A DNA stretch of 64,000 nucleotides from Actinomyces wuliandei (lineage in GTDB: Bacteria > Actinomycetota > Actinomycetes > Actinomycetales > Actinomycetaceae): the NCBI RefSeq assembly GCF_004010955.1, contig NZ_CP025227.1, forward strand, positions 1,488,001 through 1,552,000. Direction: 5' to 3'. Below, in pieces: positions 25,347 through 35,732 of this stretch (positions within the stretch are counted from its first letter, which is position 1; each line of letters begins with the position of its first letter). Position numbers and translations under genes: made by a program. A model generated the notes under the pieces. That model was not told the DNA's origin and ran no database searches. It saw only the letters and a list, made by a program, of their open reading frames with translations.

Positions 25347-27318
25347 GCGCCCTGGCCTCCCCCGCCCCGCCGTCACCTGCGCTCTCCCCCACCGGTCCCA
25401 GCAGCACCGGTCCCAAGGTCTCGAAACCCTGCGCCTGCGCCTGGGCGAGAAAGTCCTCCACGGACCGCTCGTGCCCGTCGAGCCGTGCAGCCCTCCACGC
25501 GGGAGGAAGATGGAGCTCCTCACGTTCCCTGAGCTCACGGCGAGCGAAGCCGACATGGTCCCACCGCAGGAATGCCTGGGCCACGGCCGGGGCCGGACGC
25601 CCAAGAAGGACAACCCGTGCCCCGGGCGCGGCAAGGACCGCCGCCCCCGTCCACAGGCGGAGCGCCTCGTGGGCCGCCCCCAGGTCGGGGCGGCTGGAGA
25701 TGACCGCGCCATCGAGGATCAGCACTGCCCGGTAGCCACCGTCGGCCGCAGGCTCGGCACCGGGCGTCGCCACGACGATCCGCGGCCGTGGCCCCACGGT
25801 GCCAACCACACCGTGGTCCTCCCTGGTGCCTGAGACCAGGACGGGGACCTGGGGAAAGGCCCGACCCAGCTCCTCACCAGTACGGGAGGAGCCGACGCTG
25901 ACCATCCGAAGCCTCGTCCCACCGCACTGCGGGCACCGCCACCGCCCGACCGGACGGGCACACCAGCGGCAGGCGGTGCGCCCCCCGCGCGACATGGCCA
26001 GAGGTCCTGAGCAGTGAGGGCAGCGGGCGACCTCACGGCACTGCAGACAGGCGACCACCGGTGCGTACCCACTTCGCGGCACCTGGACGAGCACAGGCCC
26101 TTCTCTCAGTGCCGAGGCCAGGGCACGGTGCGCCAGGGACGGCACCCGGGCGGTACCGGAGGCACCCTCGGCCTCGAGCTCGGGGGCACCTGGGACCTCG
26201 ATCAGGGGTGCCGCACGACGGGCTACCGCGCGAGGCACCGACAGCTCGGTACACCACCCCCGGTCAACCAGGGCCTGTGTCTCCGCAGAACGTGAGTAGC
26301 CTGCCAGAAGAAGACCGGATCCCTCCAGGGAGGAGCGTAGTGCCAGCACGGTTCGCGCCTGCACGTAGGGGGCGTGGCGCTCCTCAAGGCGGCTGTCGCC
26401 GTCGTCCCACACGACGGCCAGTCCCAGGTCAGCCACAGGAGCGAACGCCGCCGAACGGGTTCCCACCACGACACGGGCACGTCCCAGCAGAACCTGGAGG
26501 AAGGCACGGTACCGCCGCGCGGTCCCGTGCTCGGCGGACAGGATCGCAACCGGCTCCCCCGGGAGCTCGCGTCCCAACGTGTCGGCGACAGCCTCCGCCT
26601 GCCCCGTGGTGGCTACCACCACAAGCACACCTCTGCCACCGGCCAGGCTCGCCTGGGCAGCCACTGTCACACAGTGCTGCCACGCCGGGCTGACACCTTC
26701 TCGCCGGGGCAGCGCGCACCACCCTGCCCGCGGAAAACCGCCCGCAGCCAGGTCGGCAAGGAACTGGGCACCACCGTCGTAGACCCCCCAGGTGCCGTCG
26801 GACGACGGCGCCGTCCATGTTGGGTACCCCGCCGGGGCTGGCGACGTCCGCTCCAGGTGTTCCGTCGCTGCGTGCCGTGGGGGCAGTGCCAGCCGGACCA
26901 CGTCGGAGCGCACCCCGGCGCTCCGTGCTGCCACAGCCTCCACCAGCCGCCGGGACGCGGCTGGCAGCACTGACAGGTCCGAGACCACACGACGCAGGGG
27001 TGCCAGGTGTCCCAGGTGCGTGGTGGTATCGGCACGTTCCCAGACCCAGCCACGCATCTCCTGGCCACCGAAGCGGACCACGACCCGCGTCCCGGGCACC
27101 GCCTCCTCCCTCATGGCGTCAGGGACGCTGTAGTCGAAGGTCCGGTCCAGGTGCGGGACCGGGGAGTCCAGAAGCACCCGGGCCACAGGAAGCCCGGTAC
27201 CAGGCACCTGTACCGGACGACTACGACCACGCGGCACGCTGAGCAGCTCCCCCTGAGAGCCGGTCCGCTGCACCTCCTGGCTGGGCGCGCTCCCGGCCAC
27301 GTCACCGACCACGTCCAT
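25219..27318 (-). CDS. priA: PriA-like replication restart protein, ATPase motifs lost
   Basis: 699 aa. PriA reloads the replisome at stalled forks. The N-terminal 3'-DNA-binding domain (ARVLLDSPVPHLDRTFDYSVP) and the eight zinc-binding cysteines (CLQCREVARCPHC and CRWC/CPQC, about residues 420-460) are kept. The helicase core is degenerate: where Walker A (GSGKT) should be there is GRGVLVVVATTGQ, and DEEH is replaced by WDDGD. This matches the known actinobacterial PriA group (as in Mycobacterium), thought not to be an active helicase. AAAGGAGG 8 nt upstream fixes the start. In many actinobacteria fmt follows directly; here the plus-strand island intervenes. Confidence 0.94.
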   Translation of the reverse strand: MDVVGDVAGSAPSQEVQRTGSQGELLSVPRGRSRPVQVPGTGLPVARVLLDSPVPHLDRTFDYSVPDAMREEAVPGTRVVVRFGGQEMRGWVWERADTTTHLGHLAPLRRVVSDLSVLPAASRRLVEAVAARSAGVRSDVVRLALPPRHAATEHLERTSPAPAGYPTWTAPSSDGTWGVYDGGAQFLADLAAGGFPRAGWCALPRREGVSPAWQHCVTVAAQASLAGGRGVLVVVATTGQAEAVADTLGRELPGEPVAILSAEHGTARRYRAFLQVLLGRARVVVGTRSAAFAPVADLGLAVVWDDGDSRLEERHAPYVQARTVLALRSSLEGSGLLLAGYSRSAETQALVDRGWCTELSVPRAVARRAAPLIEVPGAPELEAEGASGTARVPSLAHRALASALREGPVLVQVPRSGYAPVVACLQCREVARCPHCSGPLAMSRGGRTACRWCARPVGRWRCPQCGGTRLRMVSVGSSRTGEELGRAFPQVPVLVSGTREDHGVVGTVGPRPRIVVATPGAEPAADGGYRAVLILDGAVISSRPDLGAAHEALRLWTGAAVLAAPGARVVLLGRPAPAVAQAFLRWDHVGFARRELREREELHLPPAWRAARLDGHERSVEDFLAQAQAQGFETLGPVLLGPVGESAGDGGAGEARALIRCPASRGSELSAMLRHHLRERSVRRREDPVRVELDPTFLW

Positions 27319-27407
27319 GAGGGGCCTCCTTTACCGCGCTTCACCGCAGCTTATCGTGCCAGCACGTCAACTCCCACCGCACGGTCCGGTCATCGTAGCT
27401 GGACAGG

Positions 27408-28616
27408 CTAGACGGCGCGGAGAAGCTCCTGGGTACGGTCAAGCCTCTCCCAGGTGAACCCGGAGCGGCCGAAGTGGCCGTACGCGCTGGTGGAGGCGTA
27501 GATCGGACGCCGCAGGTCAAGGTCACGCACGATAGCGGCCGGGCGGAGGTCGAAGACCTCCTCGACAGCCGAGGCGATACGCTGCGTTGGCACGGTCTGC
27601 GTGCCGAAGGTCTCCAGGTAGAGGCCGACAGGACGAGCCGAGCCGATGGCGTAGGCGACCTGGACCTCGCAGCGCCGGGCCAGGCCCGCTGCCACCACGT
27701 TCTTGGCGACCCACCGCACGGCGTAGGCAGCCGAGCGGTCGACCTTGGAAGGGTCCTTCCCGGAGAACGCCCCGCCGCCGTGACGGGCCATGCCCCCGTA
27801 GGTGTCCACGATGATCTTGCGGCCGGTAAGCCCGGCGTCGCCTGCCGGCCCGCCTACCACGAACTGGCCGGACGGGTTGACCAGAATCTCCGTGTCGTCT
27901 GCGGCCAGGTCAAGCCCCTGCTCTGCCTGCTCCTGAAGGACCGGGGCCACGACCTGGGTGGTCAAGGCGTCGGTGAGCCAGGCTCGGGTGCGGTCCTGGT
28001 CGTGCTGGGCAGAGACCACGACCGTCTCCAGGCTGACCGGGCGGTCTGCCTCGTAGCCGACTGTCACCTGGGTCTTGCCGTCCGGGCGCAGACCCTCCAC
28101 GATCCCCTTCTTGCGCACCTCAGCCAGTCGTTGCGCCATGCGGTGGGCAAGGTGGATGGGGGTGGGCATGAGGACCGAGGTCTCGTCACAGGCGTAGCCG
28201 AACATGAGCCCCTGGTCCCCCGCGCCCTGGAGGTCCAGGGGGTCGGCCGGACCGTTGCCGCCCTCACGCGCCTGCAAGGAGGTCTCCACCCCGGCGGCGA
28301 TGTCCGGGGACTGCTGACCGATCGACACCGAGACACCGCACGATCCCGCGTCGAAGCACACCTGGGAGGAGGTGTAGCCGATCCTGGAGATCTCTGAGCG
28401 GACGATCTCGGGGATCTCCACGTAGGCGTGCTCAGTGGTCACCTCTCCGGCCACGTGGACCAGCCCGGTCGTCACCATGGTCTCCACCGCCACCCGGGCA
28501 TCAGGATCCTGCTCCAGGATGGCGTCCAGGATGGCGTCCGAGACGCGGTCACAAACCTTGTCCGGGTGACCTTCTGTAACCGACTCGGACGTAAAGAGCC
28601 GCACCGTTGACTTCAC
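27408..28616 (-). CDS. metK: S-adenosylmethionine synthetase
   Basis: 402 aa. Makes SAM from methionine and ATP. Signature pieces are [16 protein letters not shown] (ATP site His), [15 protein letters not shown] (methionine loop) and [18 protein letters not shown] (P-loop). Length is normal. It starts with GTG at 28616, 6 nt downstream of a TAGGAT -10 box, so it is probably leaderless. It feeds the methyltransferases, including RsmB. Conserved neighbours are coaBC upstream and priA downstream. Confidence 0.98.
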   Translation of the reverse strand: MKSTVRLFTSESVTEGHPDKVCDRVSDAILDAILEQDPDARVAVETMVTTGLVHVAGEVTTEHAYVEIPEIVRSEISRIGYTSSQVCFDAGSCGVSVSIGQQSPDIAAGVETSLQAREGGNGPADPLDLQGAGDQGLMFGYACDETSVLMPTPIHLAHRMAQRLAEVRKKGIVEGLRPDGKTQVTVGYEADRPVSLETVVVSAQHDQDRTRAWLTDALTTQVVAPVLQEQAEQGLDLAADDTEILVNPSGQFVVGGPAGDAGLTGRKIIVDTYGGMARHGGGAFSGKDPSKVDRSAAYAVRWVAKNVVAAGLARRCEVQVAYAIGSARPVGLYLETFGTQTVPTQRIASAVEEVFDLRPAAIVRDLDLRRPIYASTSAYGHFGRSGFTWERLDRTQELLRAV

Positions 28617-28622
28617 CAGCCA

Positions 28623-28628
28623 ATCCTA
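28623..28628 (-). promoter_or_regulatory. -10 box of a leaderless metK promoter (TAGGAT)
   Basis: TAGGAT on the minus strand ends 6 nt before the GTG start of metK, and no ribosome site is visible. Spacing fits transcription starting at the start codon. Confidence 0.5.
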
Positions 28629-28676
28629 ACCACTTCCCACGGGCACGGACCGGTAGTCGGGCCGCTGGTCCTGCCG

Positions 28677-30062
28677 CTACCGCCCGCTCGCAGACAGGCG
28701 CTGCACGACCAGGTCAACCAGGGCCTCAGCAACCTGGGTCTTGGAGCCCTGCGCGCGGGTCACCTCGTGCCCCCGGTGGTCCAGCACGACGACGGCGTTA
28801 GGGACGTCCCCGAACCCCAGGCCGTCCCCCACCACGTTGACCGCCATCAGGTGCGCCCCCTTCCGACGGGCCTTGGCCCTGCCGTGGGCAAGAGCGTCCT
28901 GGTGGCTGTCACCGGTCTCGGCAGCAAAGCCGACCAGGAGCTGGCCCGGTCGGGGCGGGTCAGAGACCAGGCCAGCCAGGATATCGGGGTTCTCGACAAG
29001 CTCCACCGTCGTCAGCCCCGCAGGCTTCCCGCCTTCTGGCTTCGGGAGGCTCTTCTTGAGCTTGGTCGCCGAGACGCTGGCAGGACGCATGTCGGCCACG
29101 GCCGCCGCCATGACCACGACGTCCGCGTCTCGCGCCTCCTGGCACACGACCCGCTCCATCTCGACAGCAGTGCCCGTCTCCAGGACACGTACGCTGCCCG
29201 GCAGCGTGTCCAGAACGGCCTGCTCCACATGGGCCTGGACCAGGGTGACCTGCGCGCCCCGTGCGGATGCAGCCGCCGCCAGGGCACAGCCCTGGCGGCC
29301 CGAGGAGCGGTTGCCCAGGAACCGCACGGGATCAAGGGGCTCCCGTGTCCCCCCCGCCGTCACCAGTACGTAACGCCCCCGCAGTGCCGCTGACGGTGCT
29401 GTCGACCGTGCTGTCGACGGTGCCACTAACCGGGTACCCGCAGCCAGGTCGGCTGGCGTCGCCCAGGAGGTGCTAGCAGGCTCCTGGGAGTCCTGGACGT
29501 CCGCGCCACTCGGTGCAGTGTGGTCCAGAGCCGCCACGGCCTCGCGGATCACGCGCTCAGCCTCCGGCAGACGGCCGACTCCCCAGTCCCCGCCGGTCAG
29601 AGGCCCCGAGTCCGGCTCGATCACCTGCACCCCACGGCGACGCAGCACCGCGACGTTGTCCGACGTCGCCGGGTTGCGCCACATCTGCGTGTGCATGGCC
29701 GGAGCCAGGACCACCGGTGCGGTCGTGGCCAGGATGGTGGCAGTGAGCAGGTCGTCCGCCCTGCCCGCTCGGACCCGGGCGATGAGGTCGGCGGAGGCCG
29801 GGGCGACCAGGACAAGCTCGGCCCACTCAGCCACACCCACGTGCTCGACAGCCGCAGGGTCGTCAAAGAGCCCGCTGGACACCGGACCACCTGACACCGC
29901 CGCCAGGGCTGACTCGCCGATAAACCTCAGGGCCGCCTGCGTGGCCACCGTGCGGACCTCGTACCCAGCCTGCCTCAGGCCACGAATCACAGACGGCGCC
30001 TTGTAGGCTGCAACAGATCCGGCGACACCGACCACCACCCGCCGAGCCCCGGGTCCTGTCAC
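28677..30062 (-). CDS. coaBC: Bifunctional phosphopantothenoylcysteine decarboxylase/synthetase
   Basis: 461 aa. Two steps of coenzyme A synthesis: joining cysteine to phosphopantothenate (CoaB) and decarboxylation (CoaC, FMN). The N half has GVAGSVAAYKAPSVIRGLR, VLVAPASADLIA and LAPAMHTQMWRNPAT; the C half has VTAGGTREPLDPVRFLGNRSSG (nucleotide site) and TKLKKS. The linker between halves is longer than usual and Ala/Ser/Thr-rich. CoA is also the carrier for the FAS products made by this cell. Confidence 0.97.
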   Translation of the reverse strand: MTGPGARRVVVGVAGSVAAYKAPSVIRGLRQAGYEVRTVATQAALRFIGESALAAVSGGPVSSGLFDDPAAVEHVGVAEWAELVLVAPASADLIARVRAGRADDLLTATILATTAPVVLAPAMHTQMWRNPATSDNVAVLRRRGVQVIEPDSGPLTGGDWGVGRLPEAERVIREAVAALDHTAPSGADVQDSQEPASTSWATPADLAAGTRLVAPSTARSTAPSAALRGRYVLVTAGGTREPLDPVRFLGNRSSGRQGCALAAAASARGAQVTLVQAHVEQAVLDTLPGSVRVLETGTAVEMERVVCQEARDADVVVMAAAVADMRPASVSATKLKKSLPKPEGGKPAGLTTVELVENPDILAGLVSDPPRPGQLLVGFAAETGDSHQDALAHGRAKARRKGAHLMAVNVVGDGLGFGDVPNAVVVLDHRGHEVTRAQGSKTQVAEALVDLVVQRLSASGR

Positions 30063-30215
30063 CGCGCCGTCACCTCCGAGGACCTTCCCACTAGTCTCCT
30101 CGCCCGGCTCCCTGTCCTACCAGCATCGTCCTGCCAGTCTCCCGGTTCCGACAGCCCTGGCAGCGTGGTACCAGCAGCCGGTACCGGTAACACCGTGCCG
30201 GGAGCGTGCCCGGGA

Positions 30216-30629
30216 TCAGAACTGAATGTCCTCAAGACTGGTGACGTCACCCGCCTCTGGGTCCTCCGCCCCTGTCAGTGAGACGGGGGTGTCCAGGTCG
30301 ATGTCGGCAAACATGTCCGCCTCTGCCGCCCGCCGGGCCTCCTCAGCCTCAGCGCGGCGGGCACGCGCCACGTCCCCGGGGATGACTTCCAGCTTGTCCT
30401 CGGCGATCTCCCGCAGGGCGATGCCCAGTGACTTCTCCTCCAGCTCGGCCTCGACGAGCGGGCCGAAGAACTCCATCTGGTTGTCCTCCAACTGCTGGGT
30501 GTAGGCGTTGATCTGGCGTGCGCGCTTGGCGGCCTCCACGACGAGCCCGTACTTGGAGTCGACCTTGTCCAGGAGGTCGTCAATCGGTGGATTGGTGATG
30601 CCCTCGGGCTGCGGGGAGGTTCCGAGCAT
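30216..30629 (-). CDS. rpoZ: RNA polymerase omega subunit
   Basis: 137 aa. Small chaperone-like subunit of RNA polymerase. The conserved core is [28 protein letters not shown], followed by [25 protein letters not shown]. The C-terminal 45 residues are acidic and Ala-rich, a lineage extension. It lies between gmk and coaBC as in other actinobacteria. Confidence 0.97.
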   Translation of the reverse strand: MLGTSPQPEGITNPPIDDLLDKVDSKYGLVVEAAKRARQINAYTQQLEDNQMEFFGPLVEAELEEKSLGIALREIAEDKLEVIPGDVARARRAEAEEARRAAEADMFADIDLDTPVSLTGAEDPEAGDVTSLEDIQF

Positions 30630-30673
30630 GGCGCGGCTCCAGTTCTGTCACGACGGTACTGCAACCGAATAGT

Positions 30674-31273
30674 CTACTCTCCCAGGCCCATGAGGGCCTC
30701 CAGCTCGCTCGTGGCACGTGACACGGTGTCGTTGACGACCGTGTAGTCGAACTCCCCTGCGGCGTCCATCTCCGTACGGGCTGTCAGCAGGCGGCGCTCC
30801 TGCTCCCGACGGTCCTCGGTGCCGCGTCGGGTCAGCCTGCTCATGAGCTCCTCCCAGCTGGGCGGCAGCAGGAAGACAAGCCGGGCCTGAGGCATCGCGA
30901 CCCGGACCTGACGGGCACCCGCCAGGTCGATCTCCAGCAGGGCGGGACGCCCGGCCCTCAGCTGCTCCTCGACCGGCCCCCGGGGAGTCCCGTACCGGAA
31001 GCGCCCGTGGACCTGCGCCCACTCCAGCATCTGCCCTGTGGTGACCAGGGCATTGAAGTCCTCCTCGGACACGAAGTAATAGTGCACGCCGTCCACCTCA
31101 CCAGGACGAGGACGACGTGTCGTCGCCGAGACCGACACGAAGAGATCAGGATGACGACGACGCAGCTCAGCCACGACAGTCCCCTTGCCGACCGCAGTCG
31201 GCCCGGCCAGGACGGTCAGGCGGGCCGACCTCGGTAAGGTGGCAGCAGGCGCCGGGGCGGCAGCATCAGTCAT
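30674..31273 (-). CDS. gmk: Guanylate kinase
   Basis: About 199 aa. Converts GMP to GDP with ATP. P-loop VLAGPTAVGKGTVV near the N terminus, then SVSATTRRPRPGEVDGVHYYFVSEEDF (GMP binding), GRFRYGTP and LLEIDLAGARQV. An ATG at 31273 gives the normal length; the open frame extends about 46 codons further, nearly to mihF, without a ribosome site, so I use the shorter form. Start is the only uncertainty. Confidence 0.95.
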   Translation of the reverse strand: MTDAAAPAPAATLPRSARLTVLAGPTAVGKGTVVAELRRRHPDLFVSVSATTRRPRPGEVDGVHYYFVSEEDFNALVTTGQMLEWAQVHGRFRYGTPRGPVEEQLRAGRPALLEIDLAGARQVRVAMPQARLVFLLPPSWEELMSRLTRRGTEDRREQERRLLTARTEMDAAGEFDYTVVNDTVSRATSELEALMGLGE

Positions 31274-31403
31274 GGGCACATCATGGCTCACCGGGCAGGC
31301 TCGTACCAGCCAGCACGGCGGGGGTCTGCCGCGCCTCCCGGCGGGAGCCTGACAGGAGCGGCAGACCGTGAGACGCCCCCCAAGGGCAGTCGTCCCTGTC
31401 GTC

Positions 31404-31715
31404 TCAGCCAAAGCGTCTGATCAACTCGGCACGCTGCTGAGAGCCCAGACCACGCACCCGCCTCGTCGGGGCGATACCGACCTCCTCCAGAACGGTGTCG
31501 GCCGTCGTCTCCCCCACACGTGGCAAGGACAGCAACAGTGTCCTGACCTTCATCCGTCCCAGGGCCTTGTCATCCTGGGCGTCCGCCAGGAAGCGCGACA
31601 GACTCAGCCTGCCGCTCTTGAGCACTGACTTGACCTCGGCGCGTCGTAGTCGCGCCGCTGCGGCCTTCTCCAGGGCGGCAGCCCTCTGCTCCGGGGTCAG
31701 CTCCGGAAACGCCAT
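31404..31715 (-). CDS. mihF: Integration host factor, actinobacterial type (mIHF)
   Basis: 103 aa. Nucleoid-associated DNA-binding protein of actinobacteria. It reads MAFPELTPEQRAAALEKA, then VKSVLKSGRLSLSRFLADA, a helix-two-turn-helix (RTLLLSLPRVGETTADTVLEEVGI) and RRVRGLGSQQRAELIRRFG. GGAGGG just upstream of the ATG at 31715 decides the start; an upstream in-frame codon adds unrelated residues. It sits between pyrF and gmk, the classic position. Confidence 0.95.
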   Translation of the reverse strand: MAFPELTPEQRAAALEKAAAARLRRAEVKSVLKSGRLSLSRFLADAQDDKALGRMKVRTLLLSLPRVGETTADTVLEEVGIAPTRRVRGLGSQQRAELIRRFG

Positions 31716-31852
31716 CGTCCCCCTCCCTCCCGCTTCAGTGACCTGAAACACAAGGATACGACGGACGTGACGTCGGCGCACACGGAACAACCTCGCAGGC
31801 CCGGCATCGTGCCTTAGCCAGGCACAGAGCAGTGAAGTGCGGCGTCAGCCCC

Positions 31853-32746
31853 TCAGCAGGCCAGCGCGGCAGCGACTGCCTCACGGGTCTGCCCCGCCGC
31901 CCGTCGCAGCCCGGACACCTGAGGCCCCGCCTGCAGGACTGCGCGCGACGTCGAGGCCAGGACCCGGCGCCGCACCCTGCCGAAGACGCTCCGCAGCTCT
32001 GCGGCCCCCGCTCCCTGAGCCCCTACGCCGGGGGCTAGCAGTGCCGCGTTGGCTGAGGCCAGGTCAATCCCCAGGTCCCGCACGGCGCCACCGGTCGTGG
32101 CCCCCACCACCAGGCCGACACTGCCCAGGTAGCCCGCCTTGTCAGCGGCAGCGTTCGACCGGGCCACAGCCTCGACGACACCCGCCGCCACTGAGCGCGC
32201 GTCGCTGCTGCGCGCGTGCTGGACCTCAGCTCCCTCCGGGTTGGAGGTCAGTGCCAGCACAAACACTCCCCTGCCCGTGGCGGAGGCAAGGTCCAGCGCC
32301 GGGGCGAGCGATCCGTAGCCCAGATAGGGCGAGACTGTGATCGCGTCAGCCGCAGCAGGGGCGTCCTCATCCAGGTAGGCCTGGGCGTAGGCCCCCATCG
32401 TGGAGCCGATGTCGCCCCGCTTGACATCAAGGATGGACAAGGTCCCGGCGTCCCTCAGCGCTTGCAGGACCTCCTCCAGCACCGCCACCCCCGCAGAGCC
32501 GTGGCGCTCAAAGAAGGCAGCCTGCGGCTTGACGGCAGCCACGCGGCCGGAGACGGCCTCCACCACCCGCAGGGAGAAGTCGCGCAGGCCGACAGGGGAG
32601 TCCGCCAGCCCCCAGGCCTCCAGGAGGCCTGGGTGCGGGTCGATACCCACGCACACGGGGCCGCGCTCTGCCATGGCCTGGGCCAGCCTGACCCCGAAGG
32701 GCGGACGTGCGGGACGGCGACGCGGATCACGACCTGCTGCGCTCAT
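31853..32746 (-). CDS. pyrF: Orotidine 5'-phosphate decarboxylase
   Basis: 297 aa, the longer actinobacterial type. Last step of UMP synthesis. CVGIDPHPGLLEAWGL at the start, VKPQAAFFERHG, and the catalytic Lys/Asp motif ILDVKRGDIGSTM are clear. It starts 9 nt after the pyrC stop. In many actinobacteria carAB (and often pyrD) lie between pyrC and pyrF; they are absent here. Confidence 0.97.
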   Translation of the reverse strand: MSAAGRDPRRRPARPPFGVRLAQAMAERGPVCVGIDPHPGLLEAWGLADSPVGLRDFSLRVVEAVSGRVAAVKPQAAFFERHGSAGVAVLEEVLQALRDAGTLSILDVKRGDIGSTMGAYAQAYLDEDAPAAADAITVSPYLGYGSLAPALDLASATGRGVFVLALTSNPEGAEVQHARSSDARSVAAGVVEAVARSNAAADKAGYLGSVGLVVGATTGGAVRDLGIDLASANAALLAPGVGAQGAGAAELRSVFGRVRRRVLASTSRAVLQAGPQVSGLRRAAGQTREAVAAALAC

Positions 32747-32755
32747 GGCGTGCGC

Positions 32756-34075
32756 TCACTGCCCAGAGCCGTCCGCAGCCGCCACCGGTACGCCGTCCAG
32801 GACGGTAGGCCGCCCGTGCAGGAAGGTCGCCCGCACCTGGCCAGGCAGCTCCGTCCCCGCGTAGGGGGTGTTGTCCGAGTTGGTCCACTGCGCCGTGCCG
32901 TCCACGGTGCGGCGCACGTCCGGGTCCACGACCGTGACATTGGCGGCGGCACCAGGTCTCAGGTCCTGGCCCTGGTCAGCCAGGCGACCGATGCGGGCCG
33001 GAGCGGTGGACATGACGCGGGCGAGGTCCCGCCACCCCATACGACCGGTGGAGACCATGGTCTTGATGACCACGCTGAGCGCTGTCTCCAGGCCCGTCAT
33101 GCCAAAGGCTCCCGCCGCCCACTCGCAGTCCTTGTCCTCCAGGGGGTGGGGGGCGTGGTCGGTGCCGACCACGTCAATGGTCCCGTCGGCCAAGGCCTGG
33201 CGCACGGCCTCGACATCGGCCTGGGTACGCAGCGGTGGGTTGACCTTGTACAGCGGCGAGTAGGTGCGCGCCATCTCGTCGGTCAGGAGGAGGTGGTGCG
33301 GGGTGACCTCCGCAGTGACGCTGATGCCACGGGCCTTGGCCCAGCGGATGATGTCGACACTGCCCGCTGTGGACAGGTGGCACACGTGCAGGCGGCTACC
33401 CACGTGCTCGGCCAGGAGGACGTCACGGGCGATGACGGACTCCTCTGCTACCGCAGGCCAGCCTCGTAGGCCCAGCTCGGCGGACACGGCGCCCTCGTGC
33501 ATCTGGGCGCCCTCGGTCAGGCGAGGGTCCTGGGCGTGCTGGGCGATGACGCCGTCGAAGGACTTGACGTACTCCAGGGCGCGACGCATGAGGACAGGGT
33601 CGGACACGCACCTGCCGTCGTCGGAGAAGACACGGACACGGGCGGCTGAGCGGGCCATCGCCCCCATGTCGGACAGGCGGTCGCCCTTGAGGCCGGCAGA
33701 CACGGCGCCCACCGGGTGGACATCCACCCACCCTGCCTCCCTGCCGAGGCGCAGGACCTGCTCGACAACCCCGGCGCTGTCCTGGACGGGAGTGGTGTTG
33801 GCCATGGCGAACACGGCGGTGTAGCCGCCGACGGCGGCCGCACGGGTGCCGGTGAAGACCGTCTCCGCCGACTCGCCCCCGGGCTCACGCAGGTGGGTGT
33901 GGATGTCGACCAGGCCAGGCAGGGCGACCAGCCCCTCCAGGTCGTGGCGCACGGTGTCCTCAGACGCCCGGGCCGAGGCCTCAGGGCCGACCGCCGCGAT
34001 CGTGCCGTCGGCCAGGAGGATGTCAGTCGGGTCCTCGCCGTAGGGGCGGACTCTGCTCAGGAGGTGGGAGGTCAC
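32756..34075 (-). CDS. pyrC: Dihydroorotase
   Basis: 439 aa. Cyclises carbamoyl-aspartate to dihydroorotate with a binuclear zinc site. Metal motif [19 protein letters not shown] near residue 55-70, [17 protein letters not shown] and [15 protein letters not shown] (metal Asp/His) are present, in the type I (PyrC/AllB-like) arrangement. Overlaps pyrB by 4 nt (ATGA), so translation is coupled. Confidence 0.97.
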   Translation of the reverse strand: MTSHLLSRVRPYGEDPTDILLADGTIAAVGPEASARASEDTVRHDLEGLVALPGLVDIHTHLREPGGESAETVFTGTRAAAVGGYTAVFAMANTTPVQDSAGVVEQVLRLGREAGWVDVHPVGAVSAGLKGDRLSDMGAMARSAARVRVFSDDGRCVSDPVLMRRALEYVKSFDGVIAQHAQDPRLTEGAQMHEGAVSAELGLRGWPAVAEESVIARDVLLAEHVGSRLHVCHLSTAGSVDIIRWAKARGISVTAEVTPHHLLLTDEMARTYSPLYKVNPPLRTQADVEAVRQALADGTIDVVGTDHAPHPLEDKDCEWAAGAFGMTGLETALSVVIKTMVSTGRMGWRDLARVMSTAPARIGRLADQGQDLRPGAAANVTVVDPDVRRTVDGTAQWTNSDNTPYAGTELPGQVRATFLHGRPTVLDGVPVAAADGSGQ

Positions 34076-35073
34076 AGCTGGTTCCCTTCGTCGGCGAGGA
34101 GGAGGTAGAGGGCGGCCATGCGCACGGACACGCCGTTGCCGACCTGCTCGATGATGCGTGAGCGCGGGTCGTCGGCGGCCCCTGCGGTGATCTCCAGACC
34201 GCGGTTCATGGGGCCGGGGTGCATAACGATGGCGTGGTCGGGCATGGCAGCACGCCGGGCCTGGTCCAGGCCGAAGGCGCTAGAGTACTCGGCTGGGCTG
34301 GGGAAGAACCCGCCGCCCGCAGCGCTCATGCGCTCACGCTGCACCCGCAGCATCATGACGGCGTCAGGACGGATACGGGCGATAGCCTCGTCCAGGTCGT
34401 AGGAGACCTGGCAGGGCCAGTCCTCCATACCGACCGGCAGCAGCGTGGAAGGAGCCACGAGCGTCACCTGGGCTCCCAGCGTGCTCAGCAGGTCCACGTT
34501 AGAGCGGGCTACCCGGGAGTGGAGGACGTCCCCGACGATAATGACCCGTGCCCCGTCCAGGTCACGGCCCTGGGGCGCCGGGGACCCGTCCACGCCCTCG
34601 CCCCGACCTCCCCGGGGGCCGGGGGCGTACCAGCGTCGCAGGGTCATGGCGTCCAGGAGCGCCTGGGTAGGGTGCTGGTGGGTGCCGTCCCCGGCGTTGA
34701 GCACAGGGACACTGATCCACCCCGCGTGCGCCAGCAGGTGCGCCGCACCGCTGGCCGAGTGGCGCACGACGACCGCGTCGGCGCCCATGGCCATGATCGT
34801 CTGGGCGGTGTCCTTGAGGGACTCCCCCTTGGAGAGGCTGGAGCCCTTGGCGGAGAAGTTGATGACGTCGGCACTCAGGCGCTTGGCAGCGGCCTCGAAG
34901 GAGAGCCGGGTACGGGTGGAGTCCTCGAAGAAGAGGTTGACCACCGTCTTGCCCCGCAGGGTCGGAAGCTTCTTGACGGCATGGCGCTGGGTGGCTGCCA
35001 TGGTCTCGGCCGTGTCGAGGAAGGACACGGCCTCGTCGTGGCTGAGGTCCTTGGCGCTGAGCAGGTGCTTCAT
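34072..35073 (-). CDS. pyrB: Aspartate carbamoyltransferase, catalytic subunit
   Basis: 333 aa. Joins carbamoyl phosphate and aspartate. Carbamoyl-phosphate loop [38 protein letters not shown] and the C-terminal [11 protein letters not shown] are all present. Overlaps pyrR and pyrC by 4 nt. No pyrI regulatory subunit, as usual in actinobacteria. Its carbamoyl phosphate must come from a synthetase encoded elsewhere, since carAB is not in this cluster. Confidence 0.97.
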   Translation of the reverse strand: MKHLLSAKDLSHDEAVSFLDTAETMAATQRHAVKKLPTLRGKTVVNLFFEDSTRTRLSFEAAAKRLSADVINFSAKGSSLSKGESLKDTAQTIMAMGADAVVVRHSASGAAHLLAHAGWISVPVLNAGDGTHQHPTQALLDAMTLRRWYAPGPRGGRGEGVDGSPAPQGRDLDGARVIIVGDVLHSRVARSNVDLLSTLGAQVTLVAPSTLLPVGMEDWPCQVSYDLDEAIARIRPDAVMMLRVQRERMSAAGGGFFPSPAEYSSAFGLDQARRAAMPDHAIVMHPGPMNRGLEITAGAADDPRSRIIEQVGNGVSVRMAALYLLLADEGNQL

Positions 35074-35723
35074 CGGTTGTCCTCCTGGGCCTGCACGCTG
35101 GCCGGGCCCAGGGAGCCGGGCGATGAGGGCGTACGGACAATAGCGACGGAGTCGGAGGCGGCGCCCAGCTCGGTGAGGCTGACCACCACCGTCTCGCTGC
35201 GCGAGGTAGGCAGGTTCTTTCCCACGTAGTCCGCCCTGATGGGCAGCTCGCGGTGGCCCCGGTCCACCAGGACGGCCAGCTGGACGGCCCGTGGGCGGCC
35301 CAGGGCACCAAGCGCGTCCAGGGCGGCCCGGATGGTGCGGCCCGAGTAGAGGACGTCGTCAACCAGGACGACAGTCCTGCCGTCGATACCGCCCTCCGGC
35401 ACGGAGGTGGGCTGAGGCACCCGAATAGGGTGGCGGCCCAAGTCGTCACGGTACATAGTGATGTCCAGGGTTCCCACGGGGACCTCCGTGGACACGTCTA
35501 CCTGGTCCTCCCCCCGGCTGGCTGCTGCCAGCGCAGCCACCAGCCTCTGTGCCAGCGGCACCCCGCCGCTGGGGATCCCGAGGACGACAATGTCATCTGT
35601 TCCGCTGTTGCGCTCCAGCACCTCGTGGGCGATCCGGAACAAGGACCGGGCTACCTCGGGCGGGCCAAGGATCTCCTTGCCTTGCGACGGTGCGCCTGCG
35701 GCGCCTGACATACGCTCGGCCAC
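35070..35723 (-). CDS. pyrR: PyrR, pyrimidine operon regulator/uracil phosphoribosyltransferase
   Basis: 217 aa. RNA-binding repressor of pyr genes with a type I PRTase fold; the PRPP loop is [21 protein letters not shown], and [22 protein letters not shown] is the conserved C-terminal part. GTG start with AAGGAGG 6 nt upstream. That ribosome site is the 3' side of a PyrR-binding hairpin, so the protein probably represses its own translation and that of pyrB, pyrC and pyrF when UMP is plentiful. Confidence 0.96.
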   Translation of the reverse strand: MAERMSGAAGAPSQGKEILGPPEVARSLFRIAHEVLERNSGTDDIVVLGIPSGGVPLAQRLVAALAAASRGEDQVDVSTEVPVGTLDITMYRDDLGRHPIRVPQPTSVPEGGIDGRTVVLVDDVLYSGRTIRAALDALGALGRPRAVQLAVLVDRGHRELPIRADYVGKNLPTSRSETVVVSLTELGAASDSVAIVRTPSSPGSLGPASVQAQEDNR

Positions 35724-35732
35724 TGCTGGCCT

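Noticed and set aside
30165..30200. GGTACC-rich inverted repeats near rpoZ
   Set aside because: Short, imperfect and in GC-rich spacer; not positioned as an operator or a terminator, so not related with confidence to the island dyads.
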